64,000 nt of DNA, taken from assembly GCA_963710135.1 (NCBI GenBank), contig CAVPYY010000010.1:62001-126000 (forward strand). Direction: 5' to 3'. The translations under genes and the position numbers were made by a program. This DNA comes from SG8-30 sp963710135. GTDB lineage: Bacteria; Pseudomonadota; Gammaproteobacteria; Steroidobacterales; Steroidobacteraceae. A model generated the notes under the pieces. The model had not been told where the DNA came from and searched no databases. It saw only the letters and a program-made list of their open reading frames with translations. The first letter of the stretch is position 1. Each line of letters opens with the position of its first letter. Below, one piece after another: positions 26,992 to 35,668 of this stretch.

Positions 26992-27972
26992 ATGACCTCG
27001 CCCTCGACGCGCATCACCCGGACGTTCGCGCTGCTCGCTGCTATCGCCAGCACGGCGGCGTGGGCGGATCCCCTGCCGGTGCGCAACCAGAACCCGCTGC
27101 TCGCGCCTTATGGCCTGCCGGGACCGCTGCCCGCACGGTTGCCCGAGCCGGGGCAGTGGCGCGCCGGCGTGATGACGAATGTCGCCAACGCCGCCGATAC
27201 GGAACGCGCCGGTGACCTCTCCTATACGCTCGACGCGGAAGCGCTGGAATTCCGGCTGCACGTGGAACGCGGCCTCGGGTCGCGCCTGGCGCTCCGTGCG
27301 GAGCTGCCCTGGCGGCAGGTCAGCGCCGGCTCGCTCGACAGCGTGGTCGAGAACTGGCACGACATCTTCGGCTTCGCGGACGGGCCGCGCGCGGTGCTGC
27401 CGCGCGACGAGCTGCTGATCGAGTTCACGGTGGACAACACCACGCTGCTCGGCATCGACCGCTCGCGCTCCGGCGTCGCCGACATCCCGCTGTCGCTCGG
27501 CTACGCGCTGCTGGCCGACGAGACCCGCGCGCTGTCGCTGTGGCTCGGCGTCAAGCTGCCGACCGGCGCGGCCGCGGATCTGACCGGCAGCGGCGCGGTG
27601 GACGTTTCGCTGAGCCTGGCCGGCGAGACGGCGCTCGCCGAGCGCTGGAAGTTGTTTGGCCAGCTCGACGCGGTGCGGCTCGGTGAAGGCGACCTGCTGC
27701 CGTCACTGCAGAAGGATTTCGCCTGGTCGGCGCTCGCGGGTTTGAGCTGGAACGCCTGGCGCCGGCTCACGCTGACGGCACAGGTCGCCGCGAACTCCGC
27801 GGTGTTTGCGGGCAGTGGCACGAACCTGGCCGGCGATGCCGTGCTGATGTCGTTTGCCGGCAGCTACGTGACCGCGAACGGTTGGCAGGTCGTGGTCGGC
27901 TTCAGCGAGGACGTCGAGGTCCGCGCGTCGCCGGACGTCGCATTCCACCTGGGCCTCAGCCGCGCATTCTGA
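26992..27972 (+). CDS. DUF3187 family outer-membrane-like protein
   Basis: A 326-aa exported protein. It has a signal peptide (FALLAAIASTAAWA, cleavage ~residue 25) followed by the family start DPLPVRNQNPLL. The rest alternates amphipathic strands and ends in SRAF, a C-terminal Phe typical of beta-barrel outer-membrane proteins. DUF3187 members have no established function; a barrel or OM-associated role is inferred. It occupies the place downstream of nlpD (convergent) where rpoS often lies. The sequence is intact with normal codon use. Confidence 0.82.
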   Translation: MTSPSTRITRTFALLAAIASTAAWADPLPVRNQNPLLAPYGLPGPLPARLPEPGQWRAGVMTNVANAADTERAGDLSYTLDAEALEFRLHVERGLGSRLALRAELPWRQVSAGSLDSVVENWHDIFGFADGPRAVLPRDELLIEFTVDNTTLLGIDRSRSGVADIPLSLGYALLADETRALSLWLGVKLPTGAAADLTGSGAVDVSLSLAGETALAERWKLFGQLDAVRLGEGDLLPSLQKDFAWSALAGLSWNAWRRLTLTAQVAANSAVFAGSGTNLAGDAVLMSFAGSYVTANGWQVVVGFSEDVEVRASPDVAFHLGLSRAF

Positions 27973-27974
27973 GC

Positions 27975-28685
27975 TCAGCGCCGCGGCAGCTGGCTCAGGG
28001 GATCGACCGGCTTGCCTTCATAGCGCATCTCGAAATAGAGCATCGGCGCCTGGGCGGGACCGAGACCCATGGTGGCGATGCGCTGGCCCTTCCGCACTTG
28101 CTGGTTCTCGGCGACCAGGACGCTGGAATTGTGCCCGTAGGCGGACAGCCAGCCGCGCTCGTGGGTGATGATGATGAGCTGCCCGTAGCCGCGCAGCCCG
28201 CTTCCGGTATAGACGACCTTGCCGTCCGCCGCGGCCAGCACTGGCTGGCCCAGGGTGCCGTCGATGCGCAGGCCCACGCCGCCTGACGGCTGGCGCACCG
28301 GCCCTGCTGCGCGGCCGCCCTCGACGGGCCAGCCGAATGGTGGCGGCGCGGCGGCGGGAGGCGGCGCTCGCGGCGCCGGTGCGCGTGCAACGGTCGGCCG
28401 CGCCGGTGCGCCGGCCGGTCCGCGCAGCACCAGGCGCTGGCCGACGTTGATGCGATAGTCACGGCCGATGCCGTTCCAGCGCGCGATGTCGCGGTAATCG
28501 AGGCCGTAACGCCAGCCGATCGAGTACAGGGTATCCCCGGCCTTGACCGTGTAGGTTGCGGGGGGACTGGTCCGGCGCGGCTCGCCTCCGCAGCCGCCGA
28601 GCAGCGCGCCCAGCGCCAGGCACACGATGCCAAAGCGCAAGCAGGACAGCCATGCAGCGGACGTTGTCGACAGGCCGGGTCGCAT
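27975..28685 (-). CDS. nlpD: Lipoprotein NlpD (LysM + degenerate M23 domain)
   Basis: Outer-membrane lipoprotein that activates amidase AmiC for septal peptidoglycan splitting. From ATG 28685, 236 aa: a lipobox LGALLGGC, a LysM domain (YTVKAGDTLYSIGWRYGLDY...INVGQRLVL), a Pro/Ala-rich linker and a C-terminal LytM domain (DGKVVYTGSGLRGYGQLIII; GWLSAYGHNSSV). The LytM zinc ligands (HxxxD and HxH) are not all present, as in other NlpD proteins, so it is an activator, not an enzyme. pcm and surE lie directly upstream. Confidence 0.93.
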   Translation of the reverse strand: MRPGLSTTSAAWLSCLRFGIVCLALGALLGGCGGEPRRTSPPATYTVKAGDTLYSIGWRYGLDYRDIARWNGIGRDYRINVGQRLVLRGPAGAPARPTVARAPAPRAPPPAAAPPPFGWPVEGGRAAGPVRQPSGGVGLRIDGTLGQPVLAAADGKVVYTGSGLRGYGQLIIITHERGWLSAYGHNSSVLVAENQQVRKGQRIATMGLGPAQAPMLYFEMRYEGKPVDPLSQLPRR

Positions 28686-28690
28686 CGACC

Positions 28691-29359
28691 CTACGATACC
28701 CCACCGACGAGTGGCACGAAGCTCACGAACCCCAACCGCTCGCGCGCGTACTGGTCGCCACGGCGCGTGATGCGCAGCAATTCCTGCTGCCCCTCCGGCC
28801 CCACCGGCACGACCAGCCGCCCGCCCTCCTTCAGCTGGGCGAGCAGCGCCCGCGGCACGGCATGCGGCGCCGCGGCGACGATGATGGCGTCGAATGGCGC
28901 CTGGCTCTTCCAGCCGTCCGCACCGTCGGCGTGCTTGAACTTGACGTTCTTGATGCCGAGTTCGCGGATGCGCGCCCGGGCCTTGTCGAGCAGCGGCCCG
29001 ATGCGCTCGATGCTGTACAGCTGCCCGACCAGTGGCGCCAGCACCGCGGTCTGGTAGCCACAGCCCGTGCCGACCTCCAGCACCTTCTCCGGCGTGCCGC
29101 CGACCGTGATGGCCTCGGTCATGCGCGCGACGACGTAGGGCTGCGAGATGGTCTGGCCGTGGCCGATGGGCAGCGCAGTGTCCTCGTAGGCGCGGCTCGA
29201 GAGCGCCTCGTCGACGAACAGGTGCCGCGGCACGTTGCGAATGCGGTCGAGCACCTGGGGATCGCGGATCCCCTGCTCGACCAGCCGCTGGATCAGCCGC
29301 TCGCGGGTGCGAGCCGAGGTCATGCCGATGCCGGAGGCGCCGCCTGCGCCGCTGCTCAC
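28691..29359 (-). CDS. pcm: Protein-L-isoaspartate O-methyltransferase
   Basis: SAM-dependent repair methyltransferase for isoaspartyl residues. It has SAM motif I VLEVGTGCGYQTAVLA, the substrate loop LPIGHGQTISQPYVVARM, and IIVAAAPHAVPRALLAQL. I chose the GTG at 29359 because it overlaps the surE stop (GTGA); ATG 29323 (MTSARTRERLIQRLV) is equally plausible biochemically. It is in the surE-pcm-nlpD order. Confidence 0.95.
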   Translation of the reverse strand: MSSGAGGASGIGMTSARTRERLIQRLVEQGIRDPQVLDRIRNVPRHLFVDEALSSRAYEDTALPIGHGQTISQPYVVARMTEAITVGGTPEKVLEVGTGCGYQTAVLAPLVGQLYSIERIGPLLDKARARIRELGIKNVKFKHADGADGWKSQAPFDAIIVAAAPHAVPRALLAQLKEGGRLVVPVGPEGQQELLRITRRGDQYARERLGFVSFVPLVGGVS

Positions 29360-30117
29360 CGGCCGGCCCCAGCGAGCCACGTGCCGAGACTCTCGAGCGC
29401 GCTGTGGCGGGTGAGATCGACCTGCAGGGGCGTGACCGAGACGTAGCCATCCTCGACGGCAGCAAAGTCCGTACCCGGCCCGGCGTCCTGCCCCGGACCG
29501 GCCAGGCCCACCCAGAAGATCGGCCGGCCGCGCGGGTCGTGGGATTTCACGACCGCTTCGGCCCGGTGCCGATAGCCGAGACGGGTCGCGCGCATCCCCT
29601 TGAGCTGCTCGTACGGAACATCCGGCACATTGACGTTGAGAATGGTCGACTGGGGCAGCGGCTCCCGCAGCAGCCGCTCGACCAGCTCGCGCGCGACCCG
29701 CGCACCGGTCGCGAAGTGCTGCGGCGGCCCCGACACCGGCACCAGCGACATGGCGATGGTGGGCAGGCCCAGGAACCGGCCCTCGATGGCCGCCGCCACC
29801 GTTCCGGAATAGAGCACGTCGTCACCGAGATTGGCGCCATCGTTGACGCCGGACACGACCATGTCGAAGTCCTCGTCGAACATGCCGGTGATGGCGAGAT
29901 GCACGCAGTCCGTGGGCGTGCCGTTGATGACGTACCAGGTATCCTCATCCGCCTGCTGCACGCGCAGCGGCATGTCGAGGGTCAGCGAGTTGCTGGCACC
30001 GCTGCGGTTGCGGTCCGGGGCCACCACGGTCAGCGGCGCCACCCCGGCGAGTGCCGCCTTGAGCGCTGCGAGACCGGGCGCGCGATAGCCGTCGTCGTTG
30101 GCGAGCAGGATTTTCAA
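29356..30117 (-). CDS. surE: 5'-nucleotidase SurE
   Basis: Divalent-metal nucleoside monophosphatase. The metal/nucleotide motif LANDDGYRAPG and the active-site region RNRSGASNSLTLDMPLRV, INGTPTDCVHLAI and DMVVSGVNDGANLGDDVLYSGTVAAA are all present. The family start (KILLANDDG) follows a TTG at 30117, which gives 253 aa as in E. coli; the open frame upstream to 30207 has no better candidate. It is divergent from smr. Confidence 0.95.
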   Translation of the reverse strand: MKILLANDDGYRAPGLAALKAALAGVAPLTVVAPDRNRSGASNSLTLDMPLRVQQADEDTWYVINGTPTDCVHLAITGMFDEDFDMVVSGVNDGANLGDDVLYSGTVAAAIEGRFLGLPTIAMSLVPVSGPPQHFATGARVARELVERLLREPLPQSTILNVNVPDVPYEQLKGMRATRLGYRHRAEAVVKSHDPRGRPIFWVGLAGPGQDAGPGTDFAAVEDGYVSVTPLQVDLTRHSALESLGTWLAGAGR

Positions 30118-30272
30118 TGTCTTGGTCTGGCGTGCCCGCGCTGGGTCGTATGGCTGGGGACGGGCGGGGACTATACTCGAAAGCGATGCCGACGTGACCC
30201 GCGGCATGCCGCGGAACCGCTCCCGGCACCGCCGGTCACAGAGGGCAGCGACCCGGCAGCGGATGAGCAGGC

Positions 30273-30803
30273 ATGACGGCCGAGGATGACAAGCAGCTGT
30301 TTCGGACCGCGGTCGCCGATGCCCGGCAGATCACCCACGATCGCCACGTGCCGCTGCCGCCGCGGCCGCGCGCCCGTGCCGCGTTTCGCCGCGCCGACGA
30401 GCTGGCCGTCCTGGATGAGTCGCTGCGCCATGACCCCGCCGAGCTCGGCGTCGAGACAGGCGACGAGATACTGCACAGCCGCCGCGGCCTGTCCGACGGG
30501 CTGCTCAAGGACCTGCGCCGCGGCCGCTTCGCGATCGAGGACGAACTCGACCTGCACGGCCTGACCGCGAACCAGGCCCGCGACGCGGTGCGCGGATTCC
30601 TGGCGGCGGCGACGTACCGGCGGCTGCGTTGCGTGCGCATCATCCACGGCAAGGGCCGCGGCTCGGGGCCGCGCGGACCGGTGCTGAAGAAGTCGGTCAA
30701 CCTCTGGTTGCGCAAGCACGACGCGGTGATCGCGTTCTGCTCGGCCAAGCCCGCGCACGGCGGCACCGGCGCCATCTACGTGTTGCTGGCCCGGCCCGCC
30801 TGA
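30273..30803 (+). CDS. Smr domain protein (SmrA/YdaL type)
   Basis: A 176-aa protein with a C-terminal Smr domain (EDELDLHGLTANQARDAVRG; VRIIHGKGRGSGPRGPVLK; AHGGTGAIYVLL), a nicking nuclease/RNA-cleaving fold, and an N-terminal basic extension with PLPPRPRARAAF typical of the short proteobacterial Smr proteins. The DLHG and HGKG motifs thought to be catalytic are intact. The substrate is unknown. It is divergent from surE and convergent with truD. Confidence 0.9.
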   Translation: MTAEDDKQLFRTAVADARQITHDRHVPLPPRPRARAAFRRADELAVLDESLRHDPAELGVETGDEILHSRRGLSDGLLKDLRRGRFAIEDELDLHGLTANQARDAVRGFLAAATYRRLRCVRIIHGKGRGSGPRGPVLKKSVNLWLRKHDAVIAFCSAKPAHGGTGAIYVLLARPA

Positions 30804-30818
30804 ATTCGACGGCTGCGG

Positions 30819-31901
30819 TCAGTCCGTCTCGGGCTCGGCGATCGCGGCCGTGCCGGTGTCCACCAGTTCGCGCAGCACCGACGTCGCGAAGGCGCCGCGC
30901 GGCAGCCGGAAGCTCAATTCCAGCACAGCGCCGTCGAGATTCCAGAGCAGGTCCGCGACCGGCACGCGCAGCGCGCGCCGCGAGCCGTCGACGCCCGCGG
31001 CGGCGAGCCGCTCCACCAGCGGCTGGAACGGCTCGAGCACCGACTGCTCCAGCGCGAACGCGGCGCCCGCAGGCAGCTTGCCGCCGCGACCCGGCAGCGG
31101 ACCGGTCGGGTGCACGTCGCAGGCGCTGCAACGCCCGGCGAGGATGTCGTCGATGACCTCCGCCTGGAATACGCTGGCCGAGCCCGCCAGATTGACGACC
31201 TCGCCGTCCATCAGCCGCGACCAGCTGCCCGCGCGCACCCGCGCGTCGAGCACCGCGTTGAACAGGAGCGAGCGGGCGCTCGACAGCACGAAGCCGCGCT
31301 CCTCCCGGTCACGCGGCAGCGGGGCACCACTCATCCAGTCGTGCACGCGTTCGAGATTCGCGCCGTCGCGGCCGAAGCGCTGCGCGCCGAAGTAGCCGGG
31401 CACGCCCGCCTCCCTCACCGTCTGCAGTCGCGCGGCGAGCGAATCGCTGTCTCCCTGCAGCTCGCGCACCGTGATGCGAAAGCGGTTGCCCGCCAGCGCC
31501 CCGCGCTTCAGCTTGCGGGAATGGGCATGCGCCTCGAGCACGCGGAAACCCTCGCCGGCGCAACCCGCCCAGTCCACGCCCGGCCTGGCCGGCACCGTGA
31601 ACCACTGCAGTGCGACGGCGTGGCGGTCCTTCAAGCCCGCGAATCCGACATCGGCCGGACGAACCCCGGCATGCCTGGCCAGTGCGCGCGCCACATAGAG
31701 CGTGTTGGCGTCGGTCTTCTCTACCCGCAGCAGCCGGTGGGCCACACCGGCGTCCGGCTCGAAGCCGAGCAGTTCCTCGACCATGAAGTCCGCCGCCGTG
31801 GCCCGCAGCACGCCCTGGGCCGGCGGGCCGCCGTGCGCCTGGGCAGGCGACAGCGCCACCGCTCGCCATGCGGCGGGCACGCCGTCCTGCGCGCCGCTCA
31901 T
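30819..31901 (-). CDS. truD: tRNA pseudouridine(13) synthase TruD
   Basis: Modifies U13 of tRNA-Glu. It is 360 aa from ATG 31901, which overlaps the ispF stop (ATGA). The catalytic Asp lies in FAGLKDRHAVALQWFT (GxKDR motif), with VEKTDANTLYVARALAR, YFGAQRFGRDGANLERV and the TRUD insert. The frame is open further upstream within ispF but nothing there resembles TruD. Confidence 0.95.
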   Translation of the reverse strand: MSGAQDGVPAAWRAVALSPAQAHGGPPAQGVLRATAADFMVEELLGFEPDAGVAHRLLRVEKTDANTLYVARALARHAGVRPADVGFAGLKDRHAVALQWFTVPARPGVDWAGCAGEGFRVLEAHAHSRKLKRGALAGNRFRITVRELQGDSDSLAARLQTVREAGVPGYFGAQRFGRDGANLERVHDWMSGAPLPRDREERGFVLSSARSLLFNAVLDARVRAGSWSRLMDGEVVNLAGSASVFQAEVIDDILAGRCSACDVHPTGPLPGRGGKLPAGAAFALEQSVLEPFQPLVERLAAAGVDGSRRALRVPVADLLWNLDGAVLELSFRLPRGAFATSVLRELVDTGTAAIAEPETD

Positions 31902-32389
31902 GACCTGCCCGCGGAATCGGCCGGCATCAGCAGCACCACCGCCTGCGCGGCGAGACCCTCGCCGCGCCCGGTGAAGCCGAGTCCCTCCGTGGTCGTCGCC
32001 TTGACCCCGACGCAGCCCGGATCGACGCCGAGGTCGGACGCGATATTGGCGCGCATGGCCTCGCGATGTGGTGCGAGTCGCGGGCGCTCGCCGATCAGGG
32101 TCACGTCGCAGTTGCCGACCCGGTATCCCGCACGGGCGGCCAGGCCCACCACGTGCCGGAGCAACACGCGGCTGTCGGCACCGCGCCAGGCCGGGTCGCT
32201 GTCCGGGAAATGCTGCCCGATGTCGCCGGCGGCGATCGCGCCGAGGATGGCGTCGGCCAGCGCGTGCAAGACCACGTCGCCATCCGAGTGCGCACGCAGG
32301 CCGCGATCGTGCTCGATGCGCACGCCGCCCAGCACGACGTGATCGCCCTCGGTGAAGGCATGGACGTCGAAGCCGTTGCCGATCTTCAT
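31898..32389 (-). CDS. ispF: 2-C-methyl-D-erythritol 2,4-cyclodiphosphate synthase IspF
   Basis: Fifth enzyme of the MEP isoprenoid pathway, 163 aa from ATG 32389. It has metal ligands in GNGFDVHAF and SDGDVVLHALADAILGA, with DIGQHFPDSDP and the C-terminal VKATTTEGLGFTGRGEG. It overlaps ispD (TGATG) and truD (ATGA). Confidence 0.97.
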   Translation of the reverse strand: MKIGNGFDVHAFTEGDHVVLGGVRIEHDRGLRAHSDGDVVLHALADAILGAIAAGDIGQHFPDSDPAWRGADSRVLLRHVVGLAARAGYRVGNCDVTLIGERPRLAPHREAMRANIASDLGVDPGCVGVKATTTEGLGFTGRGEGLAAQAVVLLMPADSAGRS

Positions 32390-33090
32390 CAGGACTGACT
32401 CCCTCTGGCGGAGATGACGCTCTCGGCGAAAGCAAGGTCGGCGGGCCGGGTGATCTTGACGTTGAGCGAAGAGCCCTCGACCAGGCGCGGCGCCAGCCCG
32501 AGGTGCTCCACCGCCGCTGCCTCGTCCGAGGGGTTCTGCCCGCCGGCCAGCGCCGACTCCAGCGCCCGCAGCAGCAGCTGCCGGGAAAACATCTGCGGCG
32601 TCAGCGCGCGCCACAGCTGCGCGCGGTCCACCGTGGCCTGCACGCGTCCGGCCGCGTCGTCGCGCTTCAGGGTGTCCGCCAGCGGCACGGCCAGCAGACC
32701 GCCGACCTCATCGTCTTCGCAGGCCCCGATCAAGGCGTCGAGTTCCGGCGCCGACAGGCACGGCCGCGCGGCATCGTGCACCAGCACCCAGTCGTGATCG
32801 CCGGCAGCGGCGAGCGCGCGCAGCCCGTTCAGCACCGAGTGGGCCCGCTCCGGGCCACCCGTCGCGCGCTGCACCCTGTCGCGCAGCGCCGGCGGCAGCG
32901 CGCTCCAGCGGCGGTCGTCCGCGGCGGTGACCACGACGCCGCCACGAATCCGCGGGTGCGCGAGTAGCGGCGCGAGGCTGTGCTCGAGCACGGTCTTGCC
33001 CGCCAGCGGCAGATAGGGCTTGGGGATGGCTGCGGCCATGCGGCGCGACGCGCCGGCGGCCGGCACGACGAACCAGATCGACCTGGGCAT
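32389..33090 (-). CDS. ispD: 2-C-methyl-D-erythritol 4-phosphate cytidylyltransferase IspD
   Basis: Third enzyme of the MEP pathway, 233 aa. The nucleotide-binding start FVVPAAGASRRMAAAIPKPYLPLAGKTV-type loop (residues ~7-34), VLVHDAARPCLS, VPLADTLKR and DEAAAVEHLG are all conserved. It lies 5 bases after ftsB. ftsB-ispD-ispF-truD is a conserved order. Confidence 0.97.
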   Translation of the reverse strand: MPRSIWFVVPAAGASRRMAAAIPKPYLPLAGKTVLEHSLAPLLAHPRIRGGVVVTAADDRRWSALPPALRDRVQRATGGPERAHSVLNGLRALAAAGDHDWVLVHDAARPCLSAPELDALIGACEDDEVGGLLAVPLADTLKRDDAAGRVQATVDRAQLWRALTPQMFSRQLLLRALESALAGGQNPSDEAAAVEHLGLAPRLVEGSSLNVKITRPADLAFAESVISARGSQS

Positions 33091-33095
33091 CGAGG

Positions 33096-33428
33096 CTACC
33101 GGCTCGCCGCCTGGGTCGTCACCGGTGCCGGCTGCGCCGACAGGCCGGGCAGGTCGTGGCCATCGACAACCTGGTAGAAAGTCTCGCGCGGGCCGACCAT
33201 GCCGAGATCGTGGCGCGCGCGTTCTTCCAGTGCGGTCAGGCCCTGCTTCAGGTCCTGCACTTCCGCCTTCAGCTGGTTGTTGCGCTCGGCCAGCTGGGAA
33301 TTCTCCGCGGCCTGCTGCGCGACCGCGTCACGCAGCTGCCAGACCTCCCGGATGCCCTCGTCGGACATCCACAGGCGGTACTGCAACAGTACGAAGGCGA
33401 CAGCCAACAGTCCCGCAAAGAGCTTCAT
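33096..33428 (-). CDS. ftsB: Cell division protein FtsB
   Basis: Bitopic divisome protein that joins FtsL and FtsQ. It has 110 aa: one N-terminal membrane helix (FAGLLAVAFVLLQYRLWM), a periplasmic leucine-zipper coiled coil (residues ~30-70, rich in Gln/Glu/Asn/Leu), and the conserved ERARHDLGMVGPRETFYQVV near the end. It follows eno by 123 bases in which I see nothing more. Confidence 0.94.
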   Translation of the reverse strand: MKLFAGLLAVAFVLLQYRLWMSDEGIREVWQLRDAVAQQAAENSQLAERNNQLKAEVQDLKQGLTALEERARHDLGMVGPRETFYQVVDGHDLPGLSAQPAPVTTQAASR

Positions 33429-33551
33429 GGGGCAAAAAGTCTACCATGTTCGGGACGTTGCGGAACAATCTTCACAATCCACGGACCCCCGGGTCGCGGG
33501 CCATTTTGGCATTTCCGGGCGGCTCGAACATGGCCTGGCAGACCCTCGAGC

Positions 33552-34838
33552 TCATTTTCCCTGGATCGGGAAAGCCTCGCGCCCGGCATACACCGCGCGC
33601 TTGCCGAGCTCGGCCTCGATGCGCAACAGCTGGTTGTACTTGGCGATGCGATCCGAGCGGCTGAGCGAGCCGGTCTTGATCTGGGTGGCCGGCGTGGCCA
33701 CGGCGATGTCGGCGATGGTGCTGTCCTCGGTCTCGCCGGAGCGATGCGAGACGACCGACGCATAGCCCGCCTTGTGCGCCATGTCGATGGCCGCGAGCGT
33801 CTCGGTCAGCGTGCCGATCTGGTTCGGCTTGATGAGGATCGCGTTGGCAATCTCGCGGCGGATGCCCTCAGCCAGGATCTCGGTGTTGGTGACGAAGACG
33901 TCGTCGCCGACCAGCTGCACCCGGCTGCCCAGCTTGCGGGTCAGCCCTGCCCAGCCGTCCCAGTCCGCCTCGGCCATGCCGTCCTCGACGGTGATGATCG
34001 GGTAGCGGAACACGAGTTCCGACAGGTAGTCGGCGAATTCGTCGCTGTCGAACTGGCGCTTCTCGGATTCGAGCACGTAGCGCCCGTCGCGGTAGAACTC
34101 GCTGCTGGCCACGTCCAGCCCGAGGAAGACGTCCTTGCCGGCCTGGTAGCCCGCCGCGCTGATCGCCTCGAGGATGGTGGTCAGCGCCGCTTCATTCGAC
34201 GGCAGGTCGGGCGCGAATCCGCCCTCGTCGCCGACCGCGGTATTGAGGCCGCGCTGGTGCAAGAGCTTCTTGAGCGTGTGGAATACCTCGGCGCCGCAGC
34301 GCAGGGCCTCCGAGAAACTGCTGGCGCCGACCGGCAGGATCATGAACTCCTGGATGTCGAGGCTGTTGTCGGCGTGGGCGCCGCCATTGATGATGTTCAT
34401 CATCGGCACCGGCATGACGTGCGCCGCCTCGCCTCCCAGGTGGCGATACAGGGACATGCCGCGCTCGCGCGCCACGGCGTGCGCCGCGGCCAGCGACACG
34501 GCCAGGATCGCGTTGGCGCCGAGGCGCTGCTTGTTGGGCGTACCGTCGAGCTCGATCATCCTGGCGTCGAGGCCCTGCTGGTCCGCCGCGTCGAAGCCCA
34601 CCAGCAGCCTCGCGAGTTCGGTGTTGACGTGCCCGACGGCCTTGCGCACGCCCTTGCCGAGATAGCGCCCGGCCTCGCCGTCGCGCAGCTCCACCGCCTC
34701 GCGCGTGCCCGTCGACGCGCCGGACGGCACCGCCGCCCGCCCGATGACGCCGGAGTCGAGCACGACGTCCGCCTCGACCGTGGGGTTGCCGCGCGAATCG
34801 AGAATCTCGCGACCGGTAATGCGGGTGATCTTGCTCAC
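33552..34838 (-). CDS. eno: Enolase
   Basis: Glycolytic 2-phosphoglycerate hydratase, 428 aa. It has the GREILDSRGNPTVEADVVL start, catalytic acid residues in VGDEGGFAP and the signature ILIKPNQIGTLTET. Start GTG at 34838 overlaps the kdsA stop (GTGA). It forms a kdsA-eno pair downstream of pyrG, as in many gammaproteobacteria. Confidence 0.98.
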   Translation of the reverse strand: MSKITRITGREILDSRGNPTVEADVVLDSGVIGRAAVPSGASTGTREAVELRDGEAGRYLGKGVRKAVGHVNTELARLLVGFDAADQQGLDARMIELDGTPNKQRLGANAILAVSLAAAHAVARERGMSLYRHLGGEAAHVMPVPMMNIINGGAHADNSLDIQEFMILPVGASSFSEALRCGAEVFHTLKKLLHQRGLNTAVGDEGGFAPDLPSNEAALTTILEAISAAGYQAGKDVFLGLDVASSEFYRDGRYVLESEKRQFDSDEFADYLSELVFRYPIITVEDGMAEADWDGWAGLTRKLGSRVQLVGDDVFVTNTEILAEGIRREIANAILIKPNQIGTLTETLAAIDMAHKAGYASVVSHRSGETEDSTIADIAVATPATQIKTGSLSRSDRIAKYNQLLRIEAELGKRAVYAGREAFPIQGK

Positions 34839-35668
34839 AACGAATCCTCTTCAAAAGGTACCGACTTCGCGACCCGATCCAGCTCCACCAGCGTCTCGAG
34901 CAGCGAACGCATGCGCGCGAGCGGCCAGGCGTTGGGCCCGTCGGAAAGCGCCTCTTCCGGCTTCGGGTGGGTTTCCATGAACACCCCGGCAACGCCGGCG
35001 GCGACCGCCGCGCGGGCCAGCACGGGCACGAACTCGCGCTGCCCGCCCGAGGCCGAGCCCTTGCCGCCCGGCAGCTGCACGGAATGGGTGGCGTCGAACA
35101 CCACGGGCGCGCCGAAGCCGCGCATCACGGCCAGCGAACGCATGTCCGACACCAGGTTGTTGTAGCCGAAACTGAAGCCGCGCTCGCACACCATGATCTG
35201 CTCGTTGCCGGTCGACTTCGCCTTCTCGACCACGTTGGACATTTCCCAGGGGCTCAGAAACTGGCCCTTCTTGATGTTCACCGCCTTGCCCTGCGAGCAG
35301 GCGGCGACGATGAAGTTGGTCTGGCGGCACAGGAACGCCGGCGTCTGCAGCACGTCGACCACCGCCGCCACGTCGGCCAGCGGCGAATCCTCATGCACGT
35401 CGGTCAGCACCGGCACGCCGATCTGGCGCTTGACCTCAGCCAGCACGCGCAGGCCCTCGTCGAGACCGGGACCCCGGTACGAAGAGCGCGACGACCGGTT
35501 GGCCTTGTCGTAAGACGCCTTGAACACGAACGGCACGCCCAGATCGCCGGTGAGTTCCTTGAGGCGGCCGGCGATGTCGAGGGTGAGTCCCTCGCTTTCC
35601 ACGACGCAGGGACCGGAGATGAGAAACAGCGGGCGGTCCGGCCCGACCTTGAACCCCGCCAGCTTCAT
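34835..35668 (-). CDS. kdsA: 3-deoxy-8-phosphooctulonate synthase KdsA
   Basis: Makes KDO-8-phosphate for lipopolysaccharide inner core. It is 277 aa with FLISGPCVVESEGL, FKASYDKANRSS, VLTDVHEDSP, QTPAFLCRQTNFI and the NIKKGQFLSPWEM lysine motif, and ends in a metal-independent-type C-terminus. The ATG at 35668 overlaps the pyrG stop (ATGA). Confidence 0.97.
   Translation of the reverse strand: MKLAGFKVGPDRPLFLISGPCVVESEGLTLDIAGRLKELTGDLGVPFVFKASYDKANRSSRSSYRGPGLDEGLRVLAEVKRQIGVPVLTDVHEDSPLADVAAVVDVLQTPAFLCRQTNFIVAACSQGKAVNIKKGQFLSPWEMSNVVEKAKSTGNEQIMVCERGFSFGYNNLVSDMRSLAVMRGFGAPVVFDATHSVQLPGGKGSASGGQREFVPVLARAAVAAGVAGVFMETHPKPEEALSDGPNAWPLARMRSLLETLVELDRVAKSVPFEEDSL

Noticed and set aside
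30118..30272. Promoter pair in the surE/smr gap around TATACT at 30172-30177
   Set aside because: A -10-like box exists on either strand, but no acceptable -35 at 16-18 nt was found in either direction.
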